A DNA stretch of 64,000 nucleotides, from positions 32,146,199-32,210,198 of the forward strand of contig CM033405.1 in NCBI GenBank assembly GCA_019426215.1. Direction: 5' to 3'. A program made the translations under genes and the position numbers. The notes below the pieces were generated by a model that made no database searches, had not been told where the DNA came from, and worked only from the letters and a program-made list of their open reading frames with translations. Below, one piece after another: positions 22,694 through 33,672 of this stretch. The stretch comes from Buddleja alternifolia (taxonomy: Eukaryota > Streptophyta > Magnoliopsida > Lamiales > Scrophulariaceae). Position 1 is the first letter of the stretch; each line of letters opens with the position of its first letter.

Positions 22694-25440
22694 CTAATTT
22701 GTGAGCTCCATAATGGCGGAGACAATATCTCCATCTGCATCCTTGAGAGCTTTAACAGCCCTAGCTCTCGAAACCCCAGCTTGTGTCATAACCAACTCTA
22801 TGTCCTTTGGCTCTACACCACTCTCATCTACTTCTTCGTCATCCTGATCAGGTTGAGTTGCTGCCTCCGGCTTTGGTGCAAGATTGCTGAGATTAGCAGG
22901 AGCTTTGAACTGCTCAGCAGCTTGAGTCTGCAATTGAGAGCTCAAATCCTCAATCTTGGCCTCGCCAAAGATTACATATGTATCTGAGTTCGGGCTCTTG
23001 AAAACGTCTGGCTTTGAGATGACAAATAGGATCTGAAACATAATTTTGGAAATATTGAAGTTTTAGACAACAAACGAGGTCACAGGAAGAATAGAGCGTT
23101 TCTTAGGAAGTCTTGAGACCTAAACAGACAATCATAACCGTTCGTGTACCACCACAAGGAGGGTCGGACGGTAGTGATTGTCACATGACCCGAGATCCAT
23201 GGGCAATCACAAGCATTTGTGCATGATGGGGCCCATGTGAAACCACCACATGTTGTGTTGTGATTGTTCCAAGATTTGGAGTCCCAAAACCTTCGAAAAT
23301 AATCATTGACGTTATTAACAAGAAATTTTGTCAAAGAATTATGATAAAGGAACCAACATTCTTGCTTTTCTTGACAGTAACCCTGCTGACACCAGGGATG
23401 GGCTTCATTCCTAGCTTTAGCATTGCTTTGCGGCTCTTCTTCTCACTTCGGCTCTGCTTTGACCTACCACTGGCATCTTCTTGTCCTGACAAAAGAAACA
23501 AGTAACATATGATCCATATTGTATTCATTATGCGAACACAAGTTACATAACTCGTTCAAAGAAAGACAAAACTATATGGTTCACGCAAGGAGATTTCTTC
23601 TTTATACCTGTCTCAATATCCTAACTCAAATTTACATAAGAATCGTAAAAGTTTAGTATGCATTTTTTCTACTTCTCATGTATACAAATATCAATCATAA
23701 AACTTTGGTTGGTTCAATTTGAGAGTAAAAGCATCCACATATTGAAAATAACAGTTCGACAATGATTAAATTTTTCTTTCCCCCTTTTGATTGAAAAACT
23801 TATGATTTACATTCTCCAAACACCCCTGCTTCAGCACATGCACACATGCCTCATGAACATAATTAATCTCAAATGGATTTGAATCAGTTTTAGAAGTAAA
23901 TCAACACCAAACTGAGATACTTCAGAGTTGCACCTCTTTGAAACAGTTAATTACATATATCATCATCATCATCATCATCATACAAATTGCCTTAAGACAT
24001 ATCAGCAAAATTAAATGGGCCAAGTTTGATGATCTTCAAACTGAAACATGAGAACTGTTTCTTATCCTTTATTTCAGTAATGAATCAACAAAATGTATAT
24101 ATCGCAAGAACCTCGCAAAATGATTCCCACAAATAATCCCGGTGCTCAAGAACTAGCTAGCACAAATATTTGCAATCCATCAATTAATGTCTATAACCAA
24201 ACACTCTATAATACAGCAAGCTTTAGTGAAAAAGGGATAAAATTAACAAGCCCATATTGATACCATACTACCAGTTAGACTCAGTGGGTACACATACCTT
24301 CAGCATCATCTTCGTCCCCTTCGTCATCTTCATCATCTTCGTCCTCAATCAAAGGTTCCTCATTCTGCAAGTAATAACTGAATCAGTAAACAAACATGAT
24401 AGAACACTTTATTTCCCTTTTCTCAGTATAACATGCCGTTTTGTCTCTTGCAGGGGGGCTAATGGGGAGTCATAATACATGTTAACAATCATGCCAAGTA
24501 TCTCACAAATAACTTCCCACATCATCTTATTCCAATTACTGAAAAAGAATTAAGTTAAAAAAGGAAGCACAAGTGCTGCAAAGAAACTAGTGAGAATAAC
24601 TATCAGTTGAGCTGTAAATGAGTCGAGTCGAGTCGACCAAGTTGATGTTCACGCTTGTTTGAATAATTATAGAGAGTTAGAATTTGTGTTTAAGCTTGAT
24701 TTGATTGTTAATTGAGCCAAACACGAGTCAAACTCAAGTAGCTTAATTTTTTTGCGCATATTTTATCGATTTTTACTAGCTGACTCGAGCTCGAACCAAA
24801 CTTCAAACTTATCGAACACGCAGAATGTTGTTCAAGCTTGGTTTGATGCGTTAAAGAACGAGCTTGTAGCGAACGATTTCGAGTAGAGTATCAAGTAGCT
24901 TGATTCGTCTTTCTATCAGTGAGTTCAATAGTACCTTATTATTAATTTACTGCTCTGCTGGTTTGGTGAAAATTGAATGAATAAGGAAACTTATCTCAAT
25001 TTCAAAGGATTCCTCAAAAGGAGAAAACAAATAGAATATACCTAAACCCAAAATACATCCATCCCTTGATCATTGGCCAAAAATTCATTTCCTCTATTTA
25101 TCAAAGAGCTGTTTTTTAAAAAAAATAAAAATAAAAATAAAAATCCTTTTCTTACTTTTTAAATCCTAAATGGAATCCTGTATCTAACTTTTACATCTGA
25201 ATCCATTAAACTTACCGAAACTCCTAAATCGAAAAGAATATAAAACTCACAAACACCAAACAAGATTCCTAGAGCACATCTTCATTTCTCACCATGCATA
25301 TATCAAAACAGCTGTATATATAGCAAAATACAAAAACATACCGACAACAAAACAAGTGAAATATGAGCTCAATCCCCCACCATATAAATATAATCCAAAA
25401 AAACCACAACAATAAACTCAAATTAACCATATAATAGAGC

Positions 25441-25479
<39 letters not shown>

Positions 25480-25548
25480 GAGAGGAATTACTTCAATCTT
25501 CTGTTGCTCGAGATGTTGTGCCAATAATTCTTCTTGTGATTGAGTCAT
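22694..25548 (-). CDS. NACA: Nascent polypeptide-associated complex subunit alpha-like
   Basis: Four coding exons, joined from the minus strand: 25492-25548, 24298-24364, 23358-23485 and 22694-23032. They total 591 nt, 196 aa, and all junctions are GT-AG and in phase. NAC-alpha pairs with BTF3/NAC-beta at the ribosome exit tunnel and shields nascent chains. Domains: an acidic N-terminus ([17 protein letters not shown]), the basic [20 protein letters not shown] ribosome-side motif, the NAC core ([42 protein letters not shown]), and a C-terminal UBA-like domain ([28 protein letters not shown]). Length is close to the roughly 200 aa of plant homologues. Start: ATG at 25548 gives the family N-terminus [16 protein letters not shown]. 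Intron 1 (1.1 kb) is large and holds a GA microsatellite and a decayed repeat. Paralogue number is not assigned. Confidence 0.95.
24600..24910. repeat. Decayed hAT-like sequence inside NACA intron 1
   Basis: GAGTCGAGTCGAGTCGACC and later ACTCGAGCTCGAACC and GAACGAGCTTGTAGCGAACG tracts match the GAGCTCG-rich family seen at 5821-6521. The ends are too worn to place TSDs. Confidence 0.35.
25443..25486. repeat. (GA)n microsatellite near NACA exon 1 donor
   Basis: A pure GA run followed by GGAGAGG lies only a few bases inside intron 1, next to the exon 1 splice donor (25490-25491). More GA tracts occur in the 5' UTR at 25590-25650. GA-rich leaders are common in plant housekeeping genes. Confidence 0.8.
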
Positions 25549-25689
25549 GATTGGTTCTTGGTAGAGAGATAAAATGGAGAAAAAATTGATGAGAGAGAGA
25601 GAGTTTCAGTGAAGAGAGAGAGAGAGACAGATATTAAAACCCTAGAGCGAGAGAGAAGATGAATGTTATTATCATATATAGAAGAAAAC

Positions 25690-26287
25690 GCTAAAAAGGT
25701 TACCGTAAAAGCGGGATTGATGTAAGTAACGATTTTGTTTGTCTGTTAATCTGTTCCAGTTTCTCTTGCTAATTTCATTTCAACATATTTTCCTATAGAT
25801 AGATTTTCGGGGTAAAAAAATCGAAGCATTATTGTTATAGTATATATATTTTATTTTTTTACTTTAGAAATTAGAAGTGTTTTATATGTAATGTAGCCTA
25901 TATAACTAATTATAGTTCAATATTTTTAATTATTTGAATTGAATTTGGATTTGTATAAATAGATTATATACATATATGTATTAAAATATATGTATTAAAA
26001 ATAATATACCAATTTGTATAGTGATTTGTATAAATAGATAATATACATACTGATATTAAAAATAATATACTAATATGTATAGTTATATGTAAAAAATCAT
26101 AATTTCCAAAATTATATGAAAAATAAATTAAATTAAAAGAAAATAAAATCTTAAATCAATCTTATTTTGATTCTAAATTTTCTCGAATGTAAAAGCAATC
26201 CAGAGAAACAACTGATGTTTTGACTTTATGAAGTCAAACTTAACAAATTTTAATATGAATATAACTTGATTTTGGAGTTAGTTTTGG
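25690..26287. other. Intergenic upstream of NACA
   Basis: This is the promoter side of the NACA gene. It is AT-rich with short repeats of ATATACATA and no coding signal. Confidence 0.35.
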
Positions 26288-26659
26288 GGATAAATGCAGA
26301 AAAAAACATGTGTTATGACTTTTTTGCTACAAAAATCTCGTGATCACGAAATAGCCTAATCACCCCTTGTGTTTTTAAAGAAGTCTGCAAAAAGTCCCTT
26401 TTTGTAAAAAAAACGAGCATATTTTTCATGTTTTTCATCTTTACTGGCATACTTATTTGTCATTTATACACTCTTCAAACAATATAAAAGGTAAAATAAT
26501 GTTATTTCACCCAAAAAACACATATTTCTTTCTATCTTTTTAATAAAAATTGGCTTTTGCAAACTTCTTTAAAAACATGGGGTTTTTTTTGGCTATTTCG
26601 TGATCAATGGAGTTTTTAACAAAAAAGTTATATCACATGGGGATTTTTGCATTTATCCC
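26288..26659. mobile_element. MULE-like MITE, about 372 bp
   Basis: The left end GGATAAATGCAGAAAAAAAC ... TGATCACGAAATAGC is mirrored on the right by GCTATTTCGTGATCA ... TTTTTGCATTTATCC, an inverted repeat of about 70 bp. Flanks TAGTTTTGG (26279-26287) and TAGTTTTTG (26660-26668) match at 8 of 9 bases, fitting the 9-bp TSD of Mutator-like elements. It is non-coding. Confidence 0.7.
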
Positions 26660-27051
26660 TAGTTTTTGTCTTAGTTTTATCTTATTAATAGTATTTAAAA
26701 AAAATTGAAAAAATAAAATAAAAAACTAAGTTGATGCCAGGCCGGGCTTGACTTAAGGTTCGTGTTTATTACAAAATCAAGTTAAACTTACATATAAGAG
26801 CTTGCATAATATCAAGTCAAGCATCAGTCTGTGGAGGCTCGGCTTGATTGCTTGTAGTAAGCACTAAGTTTCTATTTATAAATAATTAGGAACTATGAGG
26901 CTCTTAGGCCCAATGCATATGGAAATAGGCCCAAAGTATCCATCCAGTCAGAGTCCAGTCCAATCTTATATATTTCTCTTCCTTATTTGGATACGAATCT
27001 TCTTATAGGTTAAAATACAATAAAATCATTGTTGGGGTGTAATTAGTGCTA
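26660..27051. other. Intergenic left of the copia element
   Basis: AT-rich; includes a decayed AGGCCGGGCTTGACTTAAGG / GCTCGGCTTGATTGCTTG segment similar to the hAT-like relics. No gene. Confidence 0.3.
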
Positions 27052-27056
27052 ATTGT

Positions 27057-27363
27057 TGTTATAAAATAACCCCAAATATTATGAAATATACACAAATATT
27101 TTAAAGTAGAGAGACTAGAGAATTAAGAAGAGAATTCTTTCTTTGATTTTGGTGTGTCTTAACAATACAACTTCATGTCCTATTTATAGGCACAAAATAG
27201 TAGGTACAATTATTTCAAGAGTTGAGTACATAATGGAAAAGATAAATTTACAAGTAGTGGAAGAGCAATGATCATCCACTATAACATAAAGAGGAGGAGA
27301 AATGATTATCCATCATATCATGTAGTGGAGGATACATGGACATCCATATAATTATTCATAACA
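27057..27363 (-). repeat. 3' LTR of copia element
   Basis: 307 bp, TGTTATAAAATAAC to TTATTCATAACA as read on the plus strand. One mismatch to the other LTR (AAGATAAAT here, AAGATGAAT there). The segment CCTATTTATAGG reads CCTATAAATAGG on the minus strand, the likely TATA box. Confidence 0.95.
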
Positions 27364-27372
27364 CTCCCCCTT
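27364..27372 (-). promoter_or_regulatory. Polypurine tract of copia element
   Basis: On the minus strand AAGGGGGAG abuts the 3' LTR. It is the expected primer site for plus-strand DNA synthesis and confirms orientation. Confidence 0.8.
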
Positions 27373-27585
27373 GGATGTCCATCACTTAAGAATATGCCTC
27401 GTTAAAACCTTACTAGGAAAAACCCTGTGGGATAAAAACCTAGTGAAAGAAAAAGAGTACATAATTCTTTCAATACGCAATCAGATGCTGCCTCATTAAA
27501 AACCTTACCAGGAAAACCCAGTGGGAAAAAACCTTGGTTAACGGAAAAAGAGTGCAGCGCGTATTATCTCCCCCTCATGACAATA

Positions 27586-30500
27586 TCAGTCAAGATCTTT
27601 AAGTTTACGCACGCCAATATTGTAAACTAGTTTTTCAAATGTTGCTGTAGGAAGTGCCTTGGTGAACAAATCAGCAAGATTATCTCTGGAACGGATTTGT
27701 TGAACATTGATATCACCATTCTTCTGAAGATCGTGAGTAAAAAAAAACTTTGGTGAAATATGCTTTGTTCTATCTCCTTTAATGTACCCTTCTTTCAATT
27801 GTGCGATACATGCGGAATTGTCTTCATATAAGATCGTCGGAATCATTTTTCCAGAAGATAAACCACAAGTCCCTCGAATATGTTGAATTATAGATCTTAA
27901 CCAAACACATTCTCGACTCGCCTCGTGAATAGCTAAGATTTCTGCATGATTAGATGATGTGGCCGATATAGTTTGTTTCATAGATCGCCATGAAATGGCT
28001 GTGCCACCACATGTAAATAAATAGCCCGTTTGTGAACGACCACTATGAGGATCAGACATATATCCAGCATCTGCATATCCAATCAGTTCGGATTTGGGTA
28101 CATTTGAATAAAACAAGCCCATATCCATTGTTCCTCTAAGATAGCGAAGTACCTGCTTAACCCCATTCCAATGCCTTCGCGTAGGAGAAGAACTATATCT
28201 TGCTAATAGATTAACAGCAAATGCTATATCAGGTCGAGTATGACAAGCAAGATACATTAGTGCACCTATTGCACTTAGATATGGTACTTCAGGACCAAGT
28301 AATTCTTCATCATTTTCTCGAGGTCGAAAAGGATCTTTGTTCACATCTAGTGACCTTACGACCATCGGGGTGTTCAATGGATGTGATTTATCCATGTAGA
28401 ATCGCTTTAACACCTTTGATATATAAGCATCTTGATATACAAAAATTCCGTTCTTTAAATATTCAATTTGCAACCCAAGGCAAAATTTTGTTCTTCCAAG
28501 ATCTTTCATTTCAAATTCTTTCTTTAAACAATGAACAGTTTTTGAAATCTCTTCAGGAGTTCCAACGATATTTAAATCGTCAACATAAACTGTAATTATA
28601 ACAAACTCATTTTCAGATATTTTCATGAAAATACAAGGACAAATTTGATCATTCTTATATCCTTCCTTCAACAAATATTCACTGAGACGATTATACCACA
28701 TTCGTCCAGATTGTTTCAGTCCATACAATGACTTACTTAATTTAATTGAATAATGTTCTCGAGAACTTGAATTATATGCTTCAGGCATATTAAATCCTTC
28801 AGGGATTTTCATATATATATCATTATCAAGCGAGCCATACAAATAGGCTGTAACAACATCCATTAGACGCAAATCAAGTTTTTCATGCACTGCCAGACTT
28901 ATTATATAACGAAAAGTAGTTGCATCCACCACAGGAGAATAAGTCTCCTCATAATCTATGCCAGGTCGTTGCGAAAACCCTTGGGCAACAAGACGTGCCT
29001 TATATCTTACAATTTCACTTTTCTCATTTCGTTTTCGCACAAATACCCATTTGTATCCTACTGGCTTTACATCTTCAGGTGTACGGACTACAGGTCCAAA
29101 AACTTTTCGTTTTTCAAGCGAGTTTAACTCTGCTCCCATTGCGTCTTTCCATTTTGGCCAATCATTTCTTTGTCGACATTCATTAACAGACTTTGGTTCT
29201 TGATCCTCATTATCATTCATCATATTTAGCGCTACATTATATGCAAATTTATCATCAACGTTGACTTCATTTCGATTCCATCGTTTCCCGTTCATAACAT
29301 AATCGATTGAGATCTCATTATTTTCACAATTTTCAGGTACCTGAGGTTCTTCTGGAACCGAAATATTAGTTATGACTGGGGACTCTTCTGGAGTTATTTT
29401 ATCCTCGATTAGACCATCTTGATTCTTAGCTCCTTTTCTTTTTCGAGGATGACTATCTTTGGAACCGATAGGTCTACCACGCTTCAAGCGTGCAGTAGAC
29501 TCATTACTTTGACCTTCAGGGACAACAATTCTTACTGGAGCATTAACAGCTGGTACATGTGACTTAGTCACTTTTTTTAGGTCAGTAAATGCGTCTGGCA
29601 GTTGGTTAGCTAAACCTTGCAAGTGAATTATCTTTTGAACTTCCAGTTCACTTTGTTTTGTTCGAGGATCAAGATGAGATAAAGATAATTCATTCCAACT
29701 AATTTTCTTTTCCAGCTGCTTATTTTCTCCCCCTAATGTTGGGAAATCTGATTCATCAAAATGACAATCAGCAAATCGAGCCGTAAATAAATCTCCAGTC
29801 AATGGCTCTAGATACTTTATTATCGATGGAGAATCGAATCCAACATATATTCCCAATTTCCTTTGAGGACCCATCTTAGTGCGTTGTGGTGGAGCAATTG
29901 GAACATATACCGCACATCCAAAAATTCTTAGATGGGAAATATTTGGTTCCTGACCAAAAACCAAGTGTAATGGGGAGAACTTATGATAACTTGTTGGCCT
30001 TATGCGAATAAGTGCTGCTGCATGCAAAATAGCATGTCCCCAACAAGAAATAGGAAGTTTTGATCTCATAAGTAAAGGTCTTGCAATTAACTGCAGACGC
30101 TTAATAAACGATTCTGCTAGACCGTTTTGTGTATGAACATGTGCTACAGGATGTTCAACATCAATTCCAATAGACATACAATAGTCATTGAACGTTTTGG
30201 AAGTAAATTCACCCGCATTATCAAGGCGTATCTTCTTAATTGGATAATCAGGAAAATGTGCTCGTAGTCTAATCAATTGAGCAAGCAATCTCGCAAACGC
30301 CAAGTTGCGAGTTGATAGCAAAGATACATGTGACCATCTTGTTGATGCATCAATTAAAACCATAAAATATCTAAATGGTCCACACGACGGGTGTATTGGT
30401 CCACAAATATCACCTTGAATACGTTCCAAAAACGTAAGAGATTCACTTCCTACTTTTGTTGTTGATGGTCGAATAATCAATTTTCCTTGTGAACAAGCAG

Positions 30501-31086
30501 CACATGAGAAATCATTCGATTGAAGAATCTGCTGGCTCTTCAATGGATGACCACATGAATTCTCAATTATCTTTCGCATCATAATTGATCCGGGATGGCC
30601 CAACCGGTCATGCCAAACAACAAACTTATTTTGATTTGTAAACTTCTGGTTTACGATAACATGTGTTTCAATAGTAGATATATGCGTGTAGTACAAACCA
30701 GAAGAAAATGCAGGCAATTTTTCCAATATACATTTATCGCCAGATATTGTATTAGTGATGTAAAGATACTCAATATTGTCATCACTTGTTGTCTCAATAT
30801 GATATCCATTTCGGCGGATATCTTTGAAGCTTAGTAAATTTCTTTGAGACTTTGTAGAATATAATGCTTCATCAATATAAAATTGCGTTCCTCCGGGTAA
30901 CAATATATTAGCTCTGCCGGAGCCTTCAATTAACTTTGTACTACCCGATATAGTACTAACATTGGCTTCTTGCATTACTAAATAAGAGAAGTATTTTTTA
31001 TTCTTGAGAATGGTGTGAGTTGTGGCACTATCAACGAGACACATATCTTCATTATTGATGTTGCTGCTGATCGAGTAAATACTCAT
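27586..31086 (-). CDS. Copia Pol polyprotein (PR-INT-RT-RNase H)
   Basis: 1166 aa, uninterrupted. Order: aspartic protease near the N-terminus (CLVDSATTHTIL); GAG-pre-integrase zinc region (VWHDRLGHPG ... CAAC); integrase core with Asp in QGDICGP, Asp in IRLDNAGEF and Glu in NGLAESF; a long Pro/Lys-rich linker; RT beginning YKWVFVRKRN and KARLVAQGFSQ with catalytic VYVDDLNIVG; and RNase H (LIGYADAGYMSDPHSGRSQ, ATSSNHAEILAIHEA). This domain order (integrase before RT) defines Ty1/copia. It starts at an ATG 157 bases after the gag stop, so gag and pol are separate frames, unlike the usual single copia ORF. No internal stop or shift is seen. Confidence 0.96.
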   Translation of the reverse strand: MSIYSISSNINNEDMCLVDSATTHTILKNKKYFSYLVMQEANVSTISGSTKLIEGSGRANILLPGGTQFYIDEALYSTKSQRNLLSFKDIRRNGYHIETTSDDNIEYLYITNTISGDKCILEKLPAFSSGLYYTHISTIETHVIVNQKFTNQNKFVVWHDRLGHPGSIMMRKIIENSCGHPLKSQQILQSNDFSCAACSQGKLIIRPSTTKVGSESLTFLERIQGDICGPIHPSCGPFRYFMVLIDASTRWSHVSLLSTRNLAFARLLAQLIRLRAHFPDYPIKKIRLDNAGEFTSKTFNDYCMSIGIDVEHPVAHVHTQNGLAESFIKRLQLIARPLLMRSKLPISCWGHAILHAAALIRIRPTSYHKFSPLHLVFGQEPNISHLRIFGCAVYVPIAPPQRTKMGPQRKLGIYVGFDSPSIIKYLEPLTGDLFTARFADCHFDESDFPTLGGENKQLEKKISWNELSLSHLDPRTKQSELEVQKIIHLQGLANQLPDAFTDLKKVTKSHVPAVNAPVRIVVPEGQSNESTARLKRGRPIGSKDSHPRKRKGAKNQDGLIEDKITPEESPVITNISVPEEPQVPENCENNEISIDYVMNGKRWNRNEVNVDDKFAYNVALNMMNDNEDQEPKSVNECRQRNDWPKWKDAMGAELNSLEKRKVFGPVVRTPEDVKPVGYKWVFVRKRNEKSEIVRYKARLVAQGFSQRPGIDYEETYSPVVDATTFRYIISLAVHEKLDLRLMDVVTAYLYGSLDNDIYMKIPEGFNMPEAYNSSSREHYSIKLSKSLYGLKQSGRMWYNRLSEYLLKEGYKNDQICPCIFMKISENEFVIITVYVDDLNIVGTPEEISKTVHCLKKEFEMKDLGRTKFCLGLQIEYLKNGIFVYQDAYISKVLKRFYMDKSHPLNTPMVVRSLDVNKDPFRPRENDEELLGPEVPYLSAIGALMYLACHTRPDIAFAVNLLARYSSSPTRRHWNGVKQVLRYLRGTMDMGLFYSNVPKSELIGYADAGYMSDPHSGRSQTGYLFTCGGTAISWRSMKQTISATSSNHAEILAIHEASRECVWLRSIIQHIRGTCGLSSGKMIPTILYEDNSACIAQLKEGYIKGDRTKHISPKFFFTHDLQKNGDINVQQIRSRDNLADLFTKALPTATFEKLVYNIGVRKLKDLD

Positions 31087-31243
31087 TCTTTATTGAAACA
31101 TAAAAAGAAATAAATCAATACCAAACAATATTATTTAATATTAGAAACGATAATCATATGAATAAATTCATTTATTGATCTTAAAAGGAAACAACATGCT
31201 TAAATATTTATTTATAAATTACTAGAATTAAAACGTAACAAAT
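31087..31243 (-). other. gag-pol spacer of copia element, intron-like
   Basis: 157 AT-rich bases separate the gag stop from the pol ATG. On the minus strand the spacer ends in a T-rich run followed by CAATAAAG just before ATGAGT, which resembles a polypyrimidine tract and 3' splice site. A GT occurs near the end of gag (GGAAGTGTTAAA). Splicing could join or regulate the two frames, but this is inference. Confidence 0.35.
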
Positions 31244-32302
31244 TTATTTTTTAACACTTCCATCTCCAATCAAGTGATTAATTTTTCCATCAGGATCAGC
31301 AAAGAAATCAGCAACATCTAAATGAGTGTCATCAAAATGGCCACGATCAGAATCGCTTTCTTCAAAAGCAAAATTTGTTTCTATCTTCTTTCCTTTACCT
31401 TTTAACGATTCTTGGTAAAGGTCAACAAGATGTTTTGGTGTACGACAGGTACGAGACCAATGACCTTTACCACCACAACGATAGCATAAATTTTCCAAAG
31501 ATTTGCTATTTTGGCCACCTTCATTTTTCTCTTCATTATTTTTCCACTTCTGGTGGAAAGATGTGTTCTTTGAATAACTACCACGATTTCCAAAACCATA
31601 TCCACGACCACGTCCACGTCCATGTCCAATACCACGGCCTCTACCACGGCCACGACCACGACCACGATTTGGTTCATTATTAAAATGGTTATGGGTTGTT
31701 ACATTCACTTCAGGGAATGGAACAGAACCAGTTGGACGGGACTCGTGATTTTTCATCAAAAGCTCATTGTTTTGTTCAGCCACAAGTAGGCAAGAAATCA
31801 GTCCAGAATATTTCTGAAAACCTTTTTCACGATATTGTTGCTGCAGGAGCACATTGGATGCATGAAAACTGGAGAATGTTTTTTCTAACATATCCTCATC
31901 GTTGATTTTTTCTCCACACAATTTCAATTGAGAACTGATTCTAAACATTGCAGAGTTATACTCACTTACGGTTTTGAAATCTTGCAATCGTAAATGCATC
32001 CAATCATAACGAGCTTTTGGAAGAATAACAGTTTTCTGGTGGTCATATCTTTCTTTTAAATTATTCCAAAGAACAAGTGGATCTTTTATAGTAAGATACT
32101 CATTTTTTAAGCTTTCATGAAGGTGGTGACGAAGGAAAATCATAGCTTTGGCCTTTTCTTGATTAGATGCTTTATTTCCTTCTTTAATTGTTTCTCCAAG
32201 ACCATTTGCATCTAAATGAATTTCAGCATCTAACACCCAAGATAAATAATTTTTCCCCGTAATGTCAAGAGCCACAAAATCAAGTTTTGCAAGATTCGTC
32301 AT
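31244..32302 (-). CDS. Copia Gag (UBN2-type, zinc knuckle)
   Basis: 352 aa. The N-terminal two-thirds is the gag-polypeptide UBN2 fold of plant copia elements (FVALDITGKNYLSWVLDAEI, then AKAMIFLRHHL, LWNNLKERYDHQK). A Gly/Arg-rich stretch follows, then one CCHC knuckle CYRCGGKGHWSRTC (CX2CX4HX4C) for RNA packaging. The tail is acidic. Gag forms the virus-like particle in which reverse transcription takes place. The ATG at 32302 gives the usual MTNLAKLDF start. No disruption is visible. Confidence 0.95.
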   Translation of the reverse strand: MTNLAKLDFVALDITGKNYLSWVLDAEIHLDANGLGETIKEGNKASNQEKAKAMIFLRHHLHESLKNEYLTIKDPLVLWNNLKERYDHQKTVILPKARYDWMHLRLQDFKTVSEYNSAMFRISSQLKLCGEKINDEDMLEKTFSSFHASNVLLQQQYREKGFQKYSGLISCLLVAEQNNELLMKNHESRPTGSVPFPEVNVTTHNHFNNEPNRGRGRGRGRGRGIGHGRGRGRGYGFGNRGSYSKNTSFHQKWKNNEEKNEGGQNSKSLENLCYRCGGKGHWSRTCRTPKHLVDLYQESLKGKGKKIETNFAFEESDSDRGHFDDTHLDVADFFADPDGKINHLIGDGSVKK

Positions 32303-32750
32303 TATAACACTATCATTAAAGTATAAGAAAAGTTAGATAGTGAATCAATAAACGATAATAATAAGACATATAATGCGTGGGGATGTCAGTATAATCTGCT
32401 TGATTTGTTAGAACATGTGATACTATAAAGTTTAGAATATTTCATCATGTATCTATTCTATATGCACACACCTTGATGACTACTCACGGAAGGCAAAGAA
32501 AACCTAGAAGTAAAGACTAAATTTCCTTATGTGCCATTAAACATGAAAACTTAATATAAAAATTATTTTATGATGATCATTCATAATGGTTCTGTAAAGT
32601 AAATATATATATGATGTTAATGGATGCAAACAAATAGATGAGATAATTTTCCCACCTAGTTCTCTTCCTCTGCAGGTGCTTTTGCTTCTACCTCAATGCC
32701 AATCCGAAAAGATAATGACTAACAACTTGAGACGGATCGTGCTGATAACG
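32303..32750 (-). promoter_or_regulatory. Leader and primer-binding region of copia element
   Basis: The untranslated leader lies between the 5' LTR and gag. Next to the LTR the minus strand reads CGTTATCAGCACGATCC. TATCAG is shared with the initiator-Met tRNA primer site usual in copia, but the full 12-base match is absent, so the primer is uncertain. Confidence 0.5.
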
Positions 32751-33057
32751 TGTTATAAAATAACCCCAAATATTATGAAATATACACAAATATTTTAAAG
32801 TAGAGAGACTAGAGAATTAAGAAGAGAATTCTTTCTTTGATTTTGGTGTGTCTTAACAATACAACTTCATGTCCTATTTATAGGCACAAAATAGTAGGTA
32901 CAATTATTTCAAGAGTTGAGTACATAATGGAAAAGATGAATTTACAAGTAGTGGAAGAGCAATGATCATCCACTATAACATAAAGAGGAGGAGAAATGAT
33001 TATCCATCATATCATGTAGTGGAGGATACATGGACATCCATATAATTATTCATAACA
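32751..33057 (-). repeat. 5' LTR of copia element
   Basis: 307 bp, one base different from the 27057 copy. The minus strand carries CCTATAAATAGG as a probable TATA box. It is followed on the right by the TSD copy ATTGT. Confidence 0.95.
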
Positions 33058-33062
33058 ATTGT

Positions 33063-33672
33063 CAATTAATTAGGCTTCTTTGCATTCTTTGGAGAAGATA
33101 ATTGAGGGGATTTCTAGCCCACATCCAACTTGATTGTATCAAAATCAATTACAGATTCCAATTAGAATCTTCTGATATATGACTTTTGGAACAGAAAATT
33201 TTGACCCAAAGTCAAGTTTTAACTCCGTAATATTAATTAGTCTCATTAGATTGGTAAAGCTCAAACCCATTAATGGTCCTTCTACAAACTACACTAAAAA
33301 TAAGATCAAGTTTTAACAAATTCGAGTTGTTCATAATATGAGCGGATTAGACTTATTATAATGATTGATCTACCTTGCAAAGAAAACGCCCGTCAATATT
33401 TATGTTATCACATATCATGTGATTAGTTCGGTACAACCAAACTACAAAATTCTAAAATTACATGCATAACCAGAAACAGGCAATATAAAACAAAATATTA
33501 AAAAATTCATGTAACAATGAACGAGTATTGAAATAAAAGGTGACATTTATTGCAATTTAGGCTTATACATGTCTAAGCCTTATATTTTTACATGACTGAC
33601 ATTTTATTTGCCTAAGAACATATGTATGTCACTAACTTGTATAACATAGATAGATTATTGTACTTAATATAG
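33063..33672. other. Intergenic, 3' flank of GRP gene
   Basis: No coding signal. The right end probably contains the 3' UTR of the minus-strand glycine-rich protein gene. Confidence 0.35.

Larger units (their letters stand above)
27057..33057 (-). mobile_element. Complete young Ty1/copia retrotransposon
   Basis: A 6001-bp element with two 307-bp LTRs (27057-27363 and 32751-33057) that differ at one base. It has TG...CA ends (TGTTAT...ATAACA) and a perfect 5-bp TSD ATTGT at 27052-27056 and 33058-33062. Transcription runs on the minus strand: 5' LTR at right, leader, gag (31244-32302), pol (27586-31086), polypurine tract, 3' LTR at left. Both ORFs are open and all catalytic motifs are present, so the copy may still be competent. 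The near-identity of the LTRs implies a recent insertion. Confidence 0.97.

Noticed and set aside
31375..31683. His/Asp-rich frames opposite copia gag
   Set aside because: They are shadows of the Gly/Arg-rich RNA-binding stretch of Gag.
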